Below are positions 8,901 to 16,297 of a stretch of DNA of 18,338 nucleotides, piece after piece (the stretch's first letter is position 1; each line of letters opens with the position of its first letter). The stretch comes from Bryobacteraceae bacterium. GTDB taxonomy: Bacteria; Acidobacteriota; Terriglobia; Bryobacterales; Bryobacteraceae. The stretch lies in the NCBI GenBank assembly GCA_030039005.1, contig JASHQT010000153.1, positions 1-18,338 of the forward strand, given 5' to 3'. The notes beneath the pieces are model-generated. The model searched no databases, was not told the origin of the DNA, and saw nothing but the letters and a program-made list of their open reading frames with translations. Both the position numbers and the translations under genes were made by a program.

Positions 8901-9558
8901 GTTCCTTGAGATCGCGCCCGGCGAAGTGATCCAGATTATCGGCGCCAACCTGGGCCCGTCCACGTCCACTCCCGGCATCATCAACTCGGGAGTTCTAGCG
9001 ACCACGGTGGCCGGAGTCGAGGTCACGTTCAGCGGTGTTGCGGTTCCGCTGCTTTCGGTGAGCGCGCAGCAGATCGACTTGATGGCGCCGTTTGAGCTCG
9101 CCTCGAAAACCAGCACGTCGATTCAGGTCTCCTACAACGGCGCGAAATCGAATATCGTTCAGGCGCCGGCGGTGCCGACGAATCTGCAGGCTTTGGCCGT
9201 GATGAACGAGGACTTCACGCTGAACTCGGAATCCAATCCGGCCAAAGCGGGCTCGGTCTTGGAACTGTACTTGGCCGGGGCGGGGAATTCGACACCGCCG
9301 AGCGTGGACGGGCAGGTCAACGGGCTACCTCTCGCGTCGCTTCCGCTGACGCTCCAGCTCGGGTGGTATGCCCAGAATTCGGCAGTTCCCAATGTTCTTC
9401 CGATCAGCTTCACGGGAGCGGCATACGGCCTCGCGGCGGGTATTTTCCAAATCAATTTTGAGGCGCCGCCGCAGACCGAAAACGTCGTCCTGCAGCACGT
9501 GATCGCCCCCAATACATTCACAGGAGGGACCAGCTTCCCGGTCTACGTCCAGCAGTAG
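5935..9558 (+). CDS. Secreted SBBP-repeat protein with inserted Asp-box repeats and Solibacter C-terminal domain
   Basis: A large exported protein of 1207 residues from the GTG at 5935 (1230 if the GTG at 5866 is used). The signal peptide is short (MRVFLCLFLTWCGCAAA). Residues ~30-205 resemble the N-terminal domain common to SBBP proteins: FGRVRWTGIYPGIDAVFRGN, LEYDFNIA, DLVLRAGGFEIRQPKPFAYQ. Seven SBBP-type repeats follow, for example GNLYVTGNTDSPNFPTVNAL, GSAYITGLTSGTNFPVTPGA and GNAWVVGSTISSDFPVTSDA. The first is split by ~265-310 residues holding seven Asp-box motifs of type S-x-D/N-x-G-x-x-W/F (NSGKTW, DNGGSF, DGASTW, NSGQSW, DAGNTW, NGGQSF, NSGATW). Residues ~975-1207 form a TIGR03437-like domain (EIAPGEVIQIIGANLG). 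Both repeat types form beta-propellers in known families, so a surface or extracellular binding or scaffold role is likely. No enzymatic residues are recognisable. It converges on the aldolase gene. Confidence 0.88.
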   Translation: MRVFLCLFLTWCGCAAANGVLQQPNAVAFEARDGEYVAHGRAYALSLSSGGGVLNIGGHSVRIALADVNPKSSVKGLDPMPGRATYVFGAQRASYALFGRVRWTGIYPGIDAVFRGNQERLEYDFNIAARTDPRRIRLAFSGADEMHVEANGDLVLRAGGFEIRQPKPFAYQIVAGVNQPVDVAYQIGKGAQVGFRIGAYDPERALVIDPAIVFDQTFGGSGSSLAAGFARDSQGNLYVTGNTDSPNFPTVNALQGQPASAPLATTSNSGKTWSNQFLGPSVTVSAIAAAPSAPSVLYVATNAGIFNSSDNGGSFTAAADTGLSGQVSLLAVDAGSSTTLYAATQKGIFISTDGASTWQASTNGIAGTGITVLVAHPTQAGTLYAGVQNPAVLYRSTNSGQSWTPLTLPLDFEQQPPVVIAMAVGSNGSLVVGTPLGPLLLSSDAGNTWTAGANQMVSNNQTIVISPTDPSTVYLVFNSAVMKSTNGGQSFTTLTTFPNPQQYELAIDPRNPSTLYAAAFNVVYQSTNSGATWSSLPLPYAIAPNVTFVSPANSALTLGQAIQFNVSVTKWSPDSGQILYSTYFGGAGSNTATGITVDPSGSAYITGLTSGTNFPVTPGAYQFKATGSSLGEPVFVAKLSPDGSQLDYAALLGNSAYSTPAIAVDSTGEAVIIGATQGNYPVTPNAFESTAGANCAITGGLAGYNTTGAAFVTKLSANGESLVYSTLLGGSCATYGNNLVIDASGNAWVVGSTISSDFPVTSDALQPKYGGGTYDGDGFLARFSPTGSLEYATYIGGPAYDSLNALTFDRSGNIFLTGETAGLSQPSSPNAYQPKASASCYAFSIGPSFYEPQGNAVVLKLDPEAHSVLGLTYEGAPGCLIPTAIAVDGSGEPWIAGGINPAGNSLPSVGPLELGELGFISKFSSDFTRLLFSTAYNSIAGLTLDSSGFAYVAGTTANDSAAYVDKIDATPSAITINSITPAGLPSPEPFLEIAPGEVIQIIGANLGPSTSTPGIINSGVLATTVAGVEVTFSGVAVPLLSVSAQQIDLMAPFELASKTSTSIQVSYNGAKSNIVQAPAVPTNLQALAVMNEDFTLNSESNPAKAGSVLELYLAGAGNSTPPSVDGQVNGLPLASLPLTLQLGWYAQNSAVPNVLPISFTGAAYGLAAGIFQINFEAPPQTENVVLQHVIAPNTFTGGTSFPVYVQQ

Positions 9559-9585
9559 TGCGCGCCGAGCTGCTAATCAGCCCAA

Positions 9586-10236
9586 CTACGCCGTTTCACG
9601 TAGGTATTTGACCGTCTCAACGTACCGCCGCGTCAATTCCTCGATCCAGGCGGCTTCATGAGTGGAGATGGCACGCGGCGGAATCAAATCTTTTCCGATT
9701 CCGACCGCGGCGGCGCCGGCCTCCAGATACTGTCCTGCCGTTTGTTGATTCACGCCTCCCGCCGCTACGAACGCAACGCCGGGAAACGGACGCTTGAGCG
9801 CGTGAAGATAGTCTACGCCGCCGAGTTGCGAGCACGGGAAGATCTTTACGAAGTCCGCGCCCGCCTTCACCGCCGCCATGATTTCGGTGGGTGTCAAGGC
9901 GCCAGGCATCGCGATCACTCCGGCTTTCACCGTGAAATCGAGTATTTCGAGATCGAGTCCGGGACTGGAAATGAATTTCGCGCCGGCCGCCAAACAGGCC
10001 TTCGCTACCTCCAGACTTAAAACTGTTCCGGCCCCCACGAGCATGTGCGGATGCTTGTTAAGCAGATGAGCGATCAGCTCCGTCGCTTTCGGCACCGTCA
10101 TCGTGAGCTCCACGATTGGAAGGCCGCCGCGGGATACCGCCTCGGCGGCGAACAAGGCGTCCTCGTCGGTGGCGGCGCGAACCGCCGGAATGATCGCCAG
10201 TTTCTCGATTCGTGCGCGAACTTCTTTTTTCGTCAC
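9586..10236 (-). CDS. eda: Bifunctional KDPG / 4-hydroxy-2-oxoglutarate (KHG) aldolase
   Basis: A class I aldolase of 216 residues, the usual size, that cleaves 2-keto-3-deoxy-6-phosphogluconate to pyruvate and glyceraldehyde 3-phosphate (Entner-Doudoroff pathway) and/or 4-hydroxy-2-oxoglutarate to pyruvate and glyoxylate. Visible motifs: AIIPAVR (~14-20), catalytic Glu43 in VELTM, GAGTVL (68-73), SSPGLD, MPGALTPTEI (110-119), Schiff-base Lys131 in ADFVKIFP, and the phosphate-site-like AAGGVN and VGIGKDLI. Where E. coli Eda has Arg after E-V-T-L, this protein has Thr47, as in other family branches, so the preferred substrate is uncertain. The start is GTG with AGGTGA about 5 nt upstream. No edd, kdgK or uronate gene lies nearby; it is 184 bp downstream of the RND gene on the same strand, probably with its own promoter. 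Confidence 0.93.
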   Translation of the reverse strand: MTKKEVRARIEKLAIIPAVRAATDEDALFAAEAVSRGGLPIVELTMTVPKATELIAHLLNKHPHMLVGAGTVLSLEVAKACLAAGAKFISSPGLDLEILDFTVKAGVIAMPGALTPTEIMAAVKAGADFVKIFPCSQLGGVDYLHALKRPFPGVAFVAAGGVNQQTAGQYLEAGAAAVGIGKDLIPPRAISTHEAAWIEELTRRYVETVKYLRETA

Positions 10237-10420
10237 TCGTTCACCTTTCGTTCCCAGCTTGTAAAGCCGGACGGGCGTCAGCTTCGTTCTACCTGGAACC
10301 TGTGGGGCGTGACGCGAATTGGGTTTCCGGAAGCGCCCGTCGCCAGCGGTCCCGCGCGATGCGGCGATCCACGGAAGTCAGCGGTTTGCGGAAGTGCGAG
10401 CGATCGGCTGGGCCACCCCG
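10237..10420. other. Intergenic spacer between RND pump and aldolase genes
   Basis: These 184 bp separate two minus-strand genes. I find no convincing terminator hairpin with a U-tract, no clear promoter and no small ORF with a ribosome binding site. The base composition resembles the surrounding coding DNA. Confidence 0.4.
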
Positions 10421-13400
10421 CTACACCTGCTCGTCAAACTCCCCTTCCGCCTCCGGAAGCACGTCGTTATTGCCGGCCATCCAGACGTACAACGTGGGCA
10501 GCAGGAAAATGCTCATCACCAGGTCCGAAATCAGCCCGCCCACGATGACGATCGCAAAGGGCCGCTGCGAATCGGACCCGATGCCGTGCGACGTGGCGGC
10601 CGGCAAAAGACCCAGCGTCGCCACCAGCATGGTCATCATGATCGGGCGCAGCCGAAGCACGGCGCCTTCGACGGCCGAATCCACGATGCTGTGCCCGCGC
10701 ACACGCAATTGGTTGATATATTCCAGCATGATCACGCCGGTTTGCACCGAAACCCCGAACAGCGCGAGGAACCCGACACCCGAGGAAACGCTGAAGTTGG
10801 TGTGCGTGACCAAAAGCGCCGCCAGACCGCCGATGGGCGCCAGCAGCAAGTTGACCAGAATCAGCGCCGCCCACTTGAACGAGCGGAACATGCTGTAGAG
10901 AATGATGGAGATCAACAGAACGGTCAACGGCACCACCACGGCCAGCCGGGCATTGGCGCGCTTCTGGCTTTCGTACTCGCCTTCCCAATCGATGTGATAC
11001 CCGCGCGGCAGCTCTACCTTCGCGCCGACGTCTTTGATCGCCTGTTCCACCGCGCCGCCCAGATCGCGGCCGCGCACGCTGTACTTAATGGCCACGTAGC
11101 GCTGGTTGCCCTCGCGGTAAATTTCCGATCCGCCGTCGCTCTCTTGCACTTTGCATAGCTGCGCGAGCGATACGCGCTCGCCGGTGGGCGCCAGCAGGCG
11201 GATATTCTCGATCGCCTGCTTGGTGTTCCGGAACCGCGGCAGATAACGCATTACCAGGTCATAGCGCGCCTCGCCCTGCAACACCTGCGTGACGGCATTT
11301 CCCCCGGCCGCGGTATTGATGGCGTCCTGCACGTCAGCCACATTAATTTGATAGCGCGCCGCCGCCTGGCGGTCCACTACGAAGTTATCGCTCGGCTGCC
11401 CCAGTACATGAAGTACGCCCAGATCCTGAATGCCCGGCACCTTGGACATCACCTTGGCGATCTCATCGGCTTTGTCCTCTAGAACGTGCAAGTCGTCGCC
11501 GTATATCTTGGTAGCCAGCTGTCCTTTGACGCCGCTGACCGCCTCTTCCATGTTGTCGGCGATCGGTTGGGAAAAGCCCCATACCACCCCCGGGATTTTC
11601 TCCAGCTCGCGATCCATGGCGGCGATCACCAAATCCTTGTTTTGGTGAAAGGCTGGGCGCCACTGCTCCTTGGGTTTCAAGTCGACGAAGTATTCGGTAT
11701 TGAAGAAGCCAGTGGTATCGGTGCCATCGTCGGGCCGTCCGGTCTGGCTGGTGCACTGGATCACTTCCGGCCAGGAACAAACGATGAGCCGCGCCTGATT
11801 CGATAGCCGGATTCCTTCCGTCTGGCCAGTGCTCGGCGCGAGCGTGCCGCGCACCCACAGCGCGCCCTCATCCAGATGCGGCAGAAATTCCGATCCGATG
11901 AAACCGCCGATCACCAAAGACAGCGCCGCGGCTTCCCCCGCGAGCCCCAACGCCACTGTCACGTAGCGGAAACGAATGGCCAGTCTCAGCGTCTTGCGGT
12001 AGCCCGCGGTGAGCCAGGTCAGCACCGGGTTGCGCCATTCCCGCGTGCCTTTGGGAAAGAAAAAGCTGCACAGCGCCGGCGCCAGAAGCAGGGAAAAGAT
12101 AATGGCGCCCAGCAGTGCAAACGCCACGGTCCAGGCCATGGGTTTGAACAGCCGCCCTTCCACGCGCTGCAGCGTGAAGATCGGTAAATACGCGGTGATA
12201 ATGATGGCAACGGCGTAGAACACCGGCCGCTGCACCTCGTGCGCCGCATCCGAGATCTTCTGTTTCGTCGAACGCCCGTCCGTATCGTGCCGGCTCAGAT
12301 GCCGGACGATGTTCTCCACCATCACCACGGCGCCGTCCACCACCATTCCGAAATCCAACGCCCCCAGCGACAGCAGGTTGGCCGGAATGTTTCTGAGATT
12401 CAAGCACGTCGCGGCGAAGAGCAGAGAAAACGGGATGGTCAGCGCGACAATGATCGCTCCGCGCACATTTCCGAGGAACAGAAACAGGATGATCACGACC
12501 AGAATGATGCCCTCGGTCAAGTTGTGCAGCACAGTGTGCGTGGTGAAGTGAACCAAGTCGCTGCGGTCGAGGAACGGGACCACCTTCACGCCCTTGGGCA
12601 AAATGGTAGTGTTCAGCTCCTCCACCTTCTTGTGGAGTCCCTGCAGCGCGGTATCGGCGTCGGCTCCCTTCCGCAGCAGCGCGATGCCCGAAACGACGTC
12701 GTCGTCATCGATGAGCTTGCCGTCTTCGCGCCGGATGCAGCGCGCGAACTGGCCCAGGCGAATTTTGGGCCCCTGCGCGACCACCGCGATGTCCTTCACG
12801 CGGACCGGAGTGCCTCCCTTGGCGGTGATCACCGTATTTTCGATGTCCTGAACGTTTCTGACCAGACCGACTTCCTGGATGTTCACCTGCTGCAGCCCCG
12901 CCTCGACAAAACTGCCGCCCCCGTTGGCATTATTGTTGGAAAGCTGCTGTTCCACCTGGCCGATGCTCAAGCCATAAGAGATCAGCTTTTCGGGATCTAC
13001 CCGCACCTGGTATTCCCGCGTGGGGCCTCCGAAACTGGCGACGTCCACGATGTTCGGCACCGCCTTGAGGTTCTTCTCCACCACCCAATCTTCGAGCGAC
13101 TTGAGCTCCATCACGTCATAGGCCGGGTTGCTGCTATGCAAGGTGAAGAAGTAGATTTGGCCGACCGGGCTCCAGTCCGTTTGGATCTGCGGCTGCACGC
13201 CGGCGGCGACCGCGGCAGGCGGCAGGTTCACTTCGGTGATCCGCTCCAGCGCCCGCTCGCGATCCCGGAAGTTGTCTTCTTCGTCGTCGAAGATCAGCTT
13301 GATGTCGGAAAGCCCGAACAACGAGAAGGAGCGCAAATGCGTCACGTGCGGTATGCCGTTCATCACGATCTCCAGCGGAATCGTGATCTGCTGCTCCATC

Positions 13401-13579
13401 TGCTCGGCTGAAATGCCCGGCCATTGCGTCACGATCTCGACGTAGTTGTCGGCTACGTCGGGATAAGCCTCCACCGGAAGCAGGTGAAAGGCAATCGCGC
13501 CCCAGCCGAACAGCAGCACCGCCGCCGCCAAAACCAGAAAACGGTTGGTAAGCGCGAAATCGACCAGTTTGCGTATCAT
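10421..13579 (-). CDS. Heavy-metal efflux RND transporter, inner-membrane pump (CzcA/CusA family, CzcA-like signature)
   Basis: A proton-driven inner-membrane pump of 1052 residues, full length for the HME-RND family. TM1 is at ~12-34, the first periplasmic porter domain at ~35-335, TM2-6 at ~340-505, TM7 near 540-562, the second porter domain at ~565-865 and TM8-12 at ~870-1035. The TM4 signature DFGMVVDGAVVMVEN (Asp409, Asp415, Glu422) matches the divalent-cation CzcA class (Zn/Co/Cd/Ni), whereas Cu/Ag pumps such as CusA carry an A-x-G-x-M-V-D-A-A-type motif. GRPDDGTDTTGFFNTEYFVD (~615-634) is another familiar HME segment. Residues 578-584 (GTLAPST) show no Met in the region of one of the CusA metal-binding methionines. 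It starts 12 bp after the adaptor gene. Export of a metal cation is likely; which one is inferred from the signature only. Confidence 0.93.
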   Translation of the reverse strand: MIRKLVDFALTNRFLVLAAAVLLFGWGAIAFHLLPVEAYPDVADNYVEIVTQWPGISAEQMEQQITIPLEIVMNGIPHVTHLRSFSLFGLSDIKLIFDDEEDNFRDRERALERITEVNLPPAAVAAGVQPQIQTDWSPVGQIYFFTLHSSNPAYDVMELKSLEDWVVEKNLKAVPNIVDVASFGGPTREYQVRVDPEKLISYGLSIGQVEQQLSNNNANGGGSFVEAGLQQVNIQEVGLVRNVQDIENTVITAKGGTPVRVKDIAVVAQGPKIRLGQFARCIRREDGKLIDDDDVVSGIALLRKGADADTALQGLHKKVEELNTTILPKGVKVVPFLDRSDLVHFTTHTVLHNLTEGIILVVIILFLFLGNVRGAIIVALTIPFSLLFAATCLNLRNIPANLLSLGALDFGMVVDGAVVMVENIVRHLSRHDTDGRSTKQKISDAAHEVQRPVFYAVAIIITAYLPIFTLQRVEGRLFKPMAWTVAFALLGAIIFSLLLAPALCSFFFPKGTREWRNPVLTWLTAGYRKTLRLAIRFRYVTVALGLAGEAAALSLVIGGFIGSEFLPHLDEGALWVRGTLAPSTGQTEGIRLSNQARLIVCSWPEVIQCTSQTGRPDDGTDTTGFFNTEYFVDLKPKEQWRPAFHQNKDLVIAAMDRELEKIPGVVWGFSQPIADNMEEAVSGVKGQLATKIYGDDLHVLEDKADEIAKVMSKVPGIQDLGVLHVLGQPSDNFVVDRQAAARYQINVADVQDAINTAAGGNAVTQVLQGEARYDLVMRYLPRFRNTKQAIENIRLLAPTGERVSLAQLCKVQESDGGSEIYREGNQRYVAIKYSVRGRDLGGAVEQAIKDVGAKVELPRGYHIDWEGEYESQKRANARLAVVVPLTVLLISIILYSMFRSFKWAALILVNLLLAPIGGLAALLVTHTNFSVSSGVGFLALFGVSVQTGVIMLEYINQLRVRGHSIVDSAVEGAVLRLRPIMMTMLVATLGLLPAATSHGIGSDSQRPFAIVIVGGLISDLVMSIFLLPTLYVWMAGNNDVLPEAEGEFDEQV

Positions 13580-13591
13580 CGGCTCGCCACC

Positions 13592-14743
13592 CTACTGTTC
13601 CACCGTGTTCTCGAACACCAGCGCGCTCGCGATCACTTGATCCCCGGCCTTCACTCCTTGCAAAACTTCCTGCATATTTCCTGGCAGCATGTTGCCGGCG
13701 GTCACTCCCTGACGCCGGAAGCGTCCGTTCCCGAGCGGCACGTACACCCACTCCCGGTCGTGCAGGTGCAGAATCGCTGTGGAAGGAACCGTAGCGCGCT
13801 TTTCCAAGCTTTGGCCGTGGAATGTCGCCGTGACGAACATCCCGATGCGCATCAGGCCGGGATTGTCCACCTGCAGCCGCACCTTCGCCGTGCGGATATT
13901 GGGGTCGATGATGGGAAGAATATTGCTGATCCGCGCCTTTAGCGTCCGGTCCGGGTACGCCACCAGATGGATGTCCGCGTATTCGCCCACGCGCACCTGC
14001 GCGATGTCGTTCTCCCAAACGTCGCACATGATCCACACGTGCGAAAGATCGGAAATCGTGAACGGCGCCGGCGTGCCGTAAGACTGCACTGCGGATTGAT
14101 CCGTGATTTGCTGATCCGTAATGGTTCCCGAAACCGGCGCGAACACTTGCACCATCCCGGTGGGATGGTCGGGATCCAAGCCCAGCAGCCCGAGCTGCTC
14201 CTTGGCCGTCTCCAGCACCACTACGTTATCGTCCTCGGCGTTCTGCGCGATCTCCTGCGCGCTCTTAGGAATCGCGCCGTGCTCAAACAGCGTGTTGGCG
14301 CGGATGAGTTGCACTTTGCTCAGCTCCTCGTTTTTTACCGCCTGCCGGTAATTCGAAAACGCGTTCGCGATATCGGCGCTGCGCACCTTGAACAGAAGCT
14401 GCCCCTTGGTCACCTCGTCGCCCAGGCGTGCATCGATCTCCACGATCCTCCCGGTCGCCAGCGACGGTACCGGAACCTGTCTGGACACATCCGGGCTCAC
14501 CACGCCCGTCACGTTCAACTCCGGCGCGGCGTCGCGCTCGCCCGCCGTCGCCAGCGGAAAGCGCTCCGGGTGATCCACGTGGAAATTGTTGGCGTCCATG
14601 TCCTTTTCCACCGTGACCGGCAATGGGCCGGTTCCGTTGGACGCCTCCACATTCTGCTGGGCGTGCACCCTTCTTTCGCATCCGGTGATCAAAAAGCAGA
14701 AAGCGGCGCTTAGGATCGCTGCCGCGGCGATTGAGCGATTCAT
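13592..14743 (-). CDS. Efflux RND periplasmic adaptor lipoprotein (membrane fusion protein, CzcB/CusB-like)
   Basis: A 383-residue adaptor that links the RND pump to the outer-membrane channel. The N-terminus is a lipoprotein signal with lipobox LITGC (Cys22), so it is probably lipid-anchored. The two biotinyl-lipoyl halves are at ~98-120 (GRIVEIDARLGDEVTKGQLL) and ~195-232 (VFAPVSGTITDQQITDQSAV), enclosing an alpha-hairpin at ~125-190. The beta-barrel spans ~235-308 (SHVWIMCDVWENDIAQVRVG, then DPNIRTAKVRLQVDNPGLMR), and a membrane-proximal domain follows to ~380. No extra N- or C-terminal metal-binding domain and no Met-rich cluster is seen, unlike some Cu/Ag adaptors. Its ATG overlaps the stop of the outer-membrane channel gene by 4 bp (ATGA), and the pump follows 12 bp after its stop, so all three are one operon. 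Confidence 0.92.
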   Translation of the reverse strand: MNRSIAAAAILSAAFCFLITGCERRVHAQQNVEASNGTGPLPVTVEKDMDANNFHVDHPERFPLATAGERDAAPELNVTGVVSPDVSRQVPVPSLATGRIVEIDARLGDEVTKGQLLFKVRSADIANAFSNYRQAVKNEELSKVQLIRANTLFEHGAIPKSAQEIAQNAEDDNVVVLETAKEQLGLLGLDPDHPTGMVQVFAPVSGTITDQQITDQSAVQSYGTPAPFTISDLSHVWIMCDVWENDIAQVRVGEYADIHLVAYPDRTLKARISNILPIIDPNIRTAKVRLQVDNPGLMRIGMFVTATFHGQSLEKRATVPSTAILHLHDREWVYVPLGNGRFRRQGVTAGNMLPGNMQEVLQGVKAGDQVIASALVFENTVEQ

Positions 14744-16044
14744 TGCAGCACCTCACGACCCACGGCCATGTTCATTTGCGCGGCCGCGGATAAATACGAA
14801 CCCACCAGATTGATGTAGGCCAGCCGCGTATCGCGGTAGGCTTTTTCGGCATCCAAAAAATCCAGAAAAGAAGCGCCTCCATTTTGATAAGAGAACGCCA
14901 TCCGGTCGCGCACCGAGCTGGCCAGCTCCAGATATTTGGCCTTGTACGGCCGCAGCAGGTTCACGGTGCTGACCAGGGTGACGTAGGCCGAGTCCACGTC
15001 ACTGAAAACTTGGGCCTGCGCGGCGTCCCGCAATTTTTCGTTGCGGCCGATGTCGATCTGCGTCTGCAGCTTCTGCCCCTGATTGCGATCGAAAATGCGC
15101 AAGGGAATGCTGACGCTTCCGCCCAGCGTCTCGGTCGCGAACGGATTGCTGAACGACGGATTGTGCGAATACCATACGCTGAACGTCGGATCCGTCGAAC
15201 CGTTGGCCACCGCGAGCCGATAAGTCGTCCTTGCCAGCTCCACGTTCTGCATCGCGGCCTTCAGGTCCGGGCGCTCGGCCAAGGCCATGTTCCGGAACTC
15301 CTCCTGCGGCATCAACTTGTCGGTGTAGTCAAACCGCCCTTCGACGTCGAACTGCTCGATGGGCGTCCGCTCGTTCAGGAGCATCAGAAGCTGGATCTTG
15401 GCTGTCCGCAGGTTCACCAGCGCGGTCTCGTAATCGGATTCGAACTGCACGCGTTGCAGTTCCAGCCGGTCCAGATCCACCTGTGACAGGTCCCCGCTTC
15501 GAAAGCGCAGCCGGTTCACGTCCAGCTCCTTGTCCCAATACGCCAGGTTTTCCTTGGCGTTATCGAGTACCGCCTTGGACTGCAAAACCTGTACGAACGC
15601 ACTGCGCAGGTTGAAGATGAGGCCGCGCTCCTGGTCCAGATATTGCGATTCGGTTACGGCCGTGGTTTCCCTGGCCTGATCGCGCCGCAGCTCGCGCTTG
15701 TGCTCGCGTTCGTGGAGATAGCTGAAGCTGGCCACCTCCACCTCGCCGGAAAGCGGACGCCAAATCCCCTGGTTCGGTGTCATCTGCAACCCGTCCGCCG
15801 AAAGCGTCAAGTCCGGATTCGGGCGCAGGTAAGCCGTGATCTCGCTGGCCCGCGATTCGTCGATGTTCAGTTGCGCGGCCTTCAGTGTGGGATTGGTTAC
15901 TTTGAACTTGTCTTCAACCTGCTGCCAGGTCAATGTGGTCTGTGCGGGGAGCGACAGAGAGAACACGCTGGCGAGAACAGCGGCAATCCAACCCGGCGAA
16001 AGCCGCTCGCCAGTCGAGCGCAGTCTTTTAGCTGATTCTAGCAT
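14740..16044 (-). CDS. Outer-membrane efflux channel, TolC/OEP family (CzcC/CusC-like)
   Basis: A 434-residue outer-membrane channel component of the metal pump. The chosen ATG at 16044 gives a signal peptide (RLSPGWIAAVLASVFSLSLP, cleavage near residue 35). The frame is open as far as 16224, but the longer versions would put a polar 60-residue stretch ahead of the signal peptide and would encode the inverted repeat at 16146-16170 as protein. The ribosome binding site before 16044 is weak. Two OEP repeats are recognisable. In the first, LTWQQVEDKFKVTNPTLKAA is followed by long helices (LDQERGLIFNLRSAFVQVLQ; LRFRSGDLSQVDLDRLELQR). The second runs from ~RPDLKAAMQNVELARTTYRL through SVSIPLRIFDRNQGQKLQTQ to FLDFLDAEKAYRDTRLAYIN. 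No lipobox is seen, unlike CusC. It is the first gene of the three-gene operon. Confidence 0.9.
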   Translation of the reverse strand: MLESAKRLRSTGERLSPGWIAAVLASVFSLSLPAQTTLTWQQVEDKFKVTNPTLKAAQLNIDESRASEITAYLRPNPDLTLSADGLQMTPNQGIWRPLSGEVEVASFSYLHEREHKRELRRDQARETTAVTESQYLDQERGLIFNLRSAFVQVLQSKAVLDNAKENLAYWDKELDVNRLRFRSGDLSQVDLDRLELQRVQFESDYETALVNLRTAKIQLLMLLNERTPIEQFDVEGRFDYTDKLMPQEEFRNMALAERPDLKAAMQNVELARTTYRLAVANGSTDPTFSVWYSHNPSFSNPFATETLGGSVSIPLRIFDRNQGQKLQTQIDIGRNEKLRDAAQAQVFSDVDSAYVTLVSTVNLLRPYKAKYLELASSVRDRMAFSYQNGGASFLDFLDAEKAYRDTRLAYINLVGSYLSAAAQMNMAVGREVLQ

Positions 16045-16124
16045 CTTTGTAGCCTGATTCACAGGAGCCGACCGGGCTGTAGACTCTGACTGTAGCCGTA
16101 TCGAACGGCCCGCATCCAGTGATC

Positions 16125-16154
16125 TTGCTTCCAAAGAGCCAATCGTTAGATAAT
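16125..16154 (+). promoter_or_regulatory. Candidate sigma-70 promoter for the response regulator gene
   Basis: TTGCTT (16125-16130) and GATAAT (16149-16154) are separated by 18 bp and read toward the regulator gene at 16298, giving a leader of about 135 nt. The GATAAT is inside the left arm of the inverted repeat, so a protein bound there would block this promoter. Confidence 0.4.
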
Positions 16155-16170
16155 CTATTAGATTATCTAA
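16146..16170. promoter_or_regulatory. Perfect AT-rich inverted repeat, probable shared operator
   Basis: TTAGATAATC (16146-16155) and its exact reverse complement GATTATCTAA (16161-16170) flank the 5-bp spacer TATTA. The site is strongly AT-rich within GC-rich DNA and lies in the divergent region between the efflux operon and the regulator. A GATAAT -10-like hexamer occurs in each arm, one per strand. An extra copy of the 8-mer TAGATTAT is at 16202-16209. The geometry suits a homodimeric regulator; which protein binds is unknown. Confidence 0.6.
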
Positions 16171-16224
16171 AGAGTACATGCAAACTGCAGTGCCGCGCAG
16201 GTAGATTATGGCTGGATCAGACAC

Positions 16225-16252
16225 ATCTTTCGGTTAGCACGTTTGATCTTTC
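16225..16252 (+). repeat. Pair of ATCTTTC direct repeats 21 bp apart
   Basis: CATCTTTCGG at 16224-16233 and GATCTTTCAG at 16245-16254 share 8 of 10 bases and the core ATCTTTC, with a 21-bp period (two helical turns). They lie 45-75 bp upstream of the regulator start codon. They could be half-sites for a DNA-binding protein, but a short repeat like this can occur by chance. Confidence 0.3.
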
Positions 16253-16297
16253 AGCCGAGGACCTTGGCTGCTTGCCCGATTCGCCATATGATGCGGC

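Noticed and set aside
9559..9585. GCTG-CTAAT-CAGC as a bidirectional terminator
   Set aside because: The stem is only 4 bp with no U-tract on either strand.
12239..13411. A 390-codon plus-strand open frame opposite the RND pump
   Set aside because: Its composition is that of an antisense shadow (His, Asp, Arg, Gln-rich), and the minus strand encodes conserved pump motifs throughout.
13134..14036. A 300-codon minus-strand open frame spanning the adaptor-pump junction
   Set aside because: It is a frame-shifted reading of two clearly identified genes, with low-complexity Arg/Gly/Ala composition.
16045..16224. N-terminal extension of the outer-membrane channel to the GTG/ATG starts at 16224 or 16179
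   Set aside because: It would put a polar 60-residue stretch ahead of the signal peptide and translate the inverted repeat. The ATG at 16044 gives a normal exported protein.
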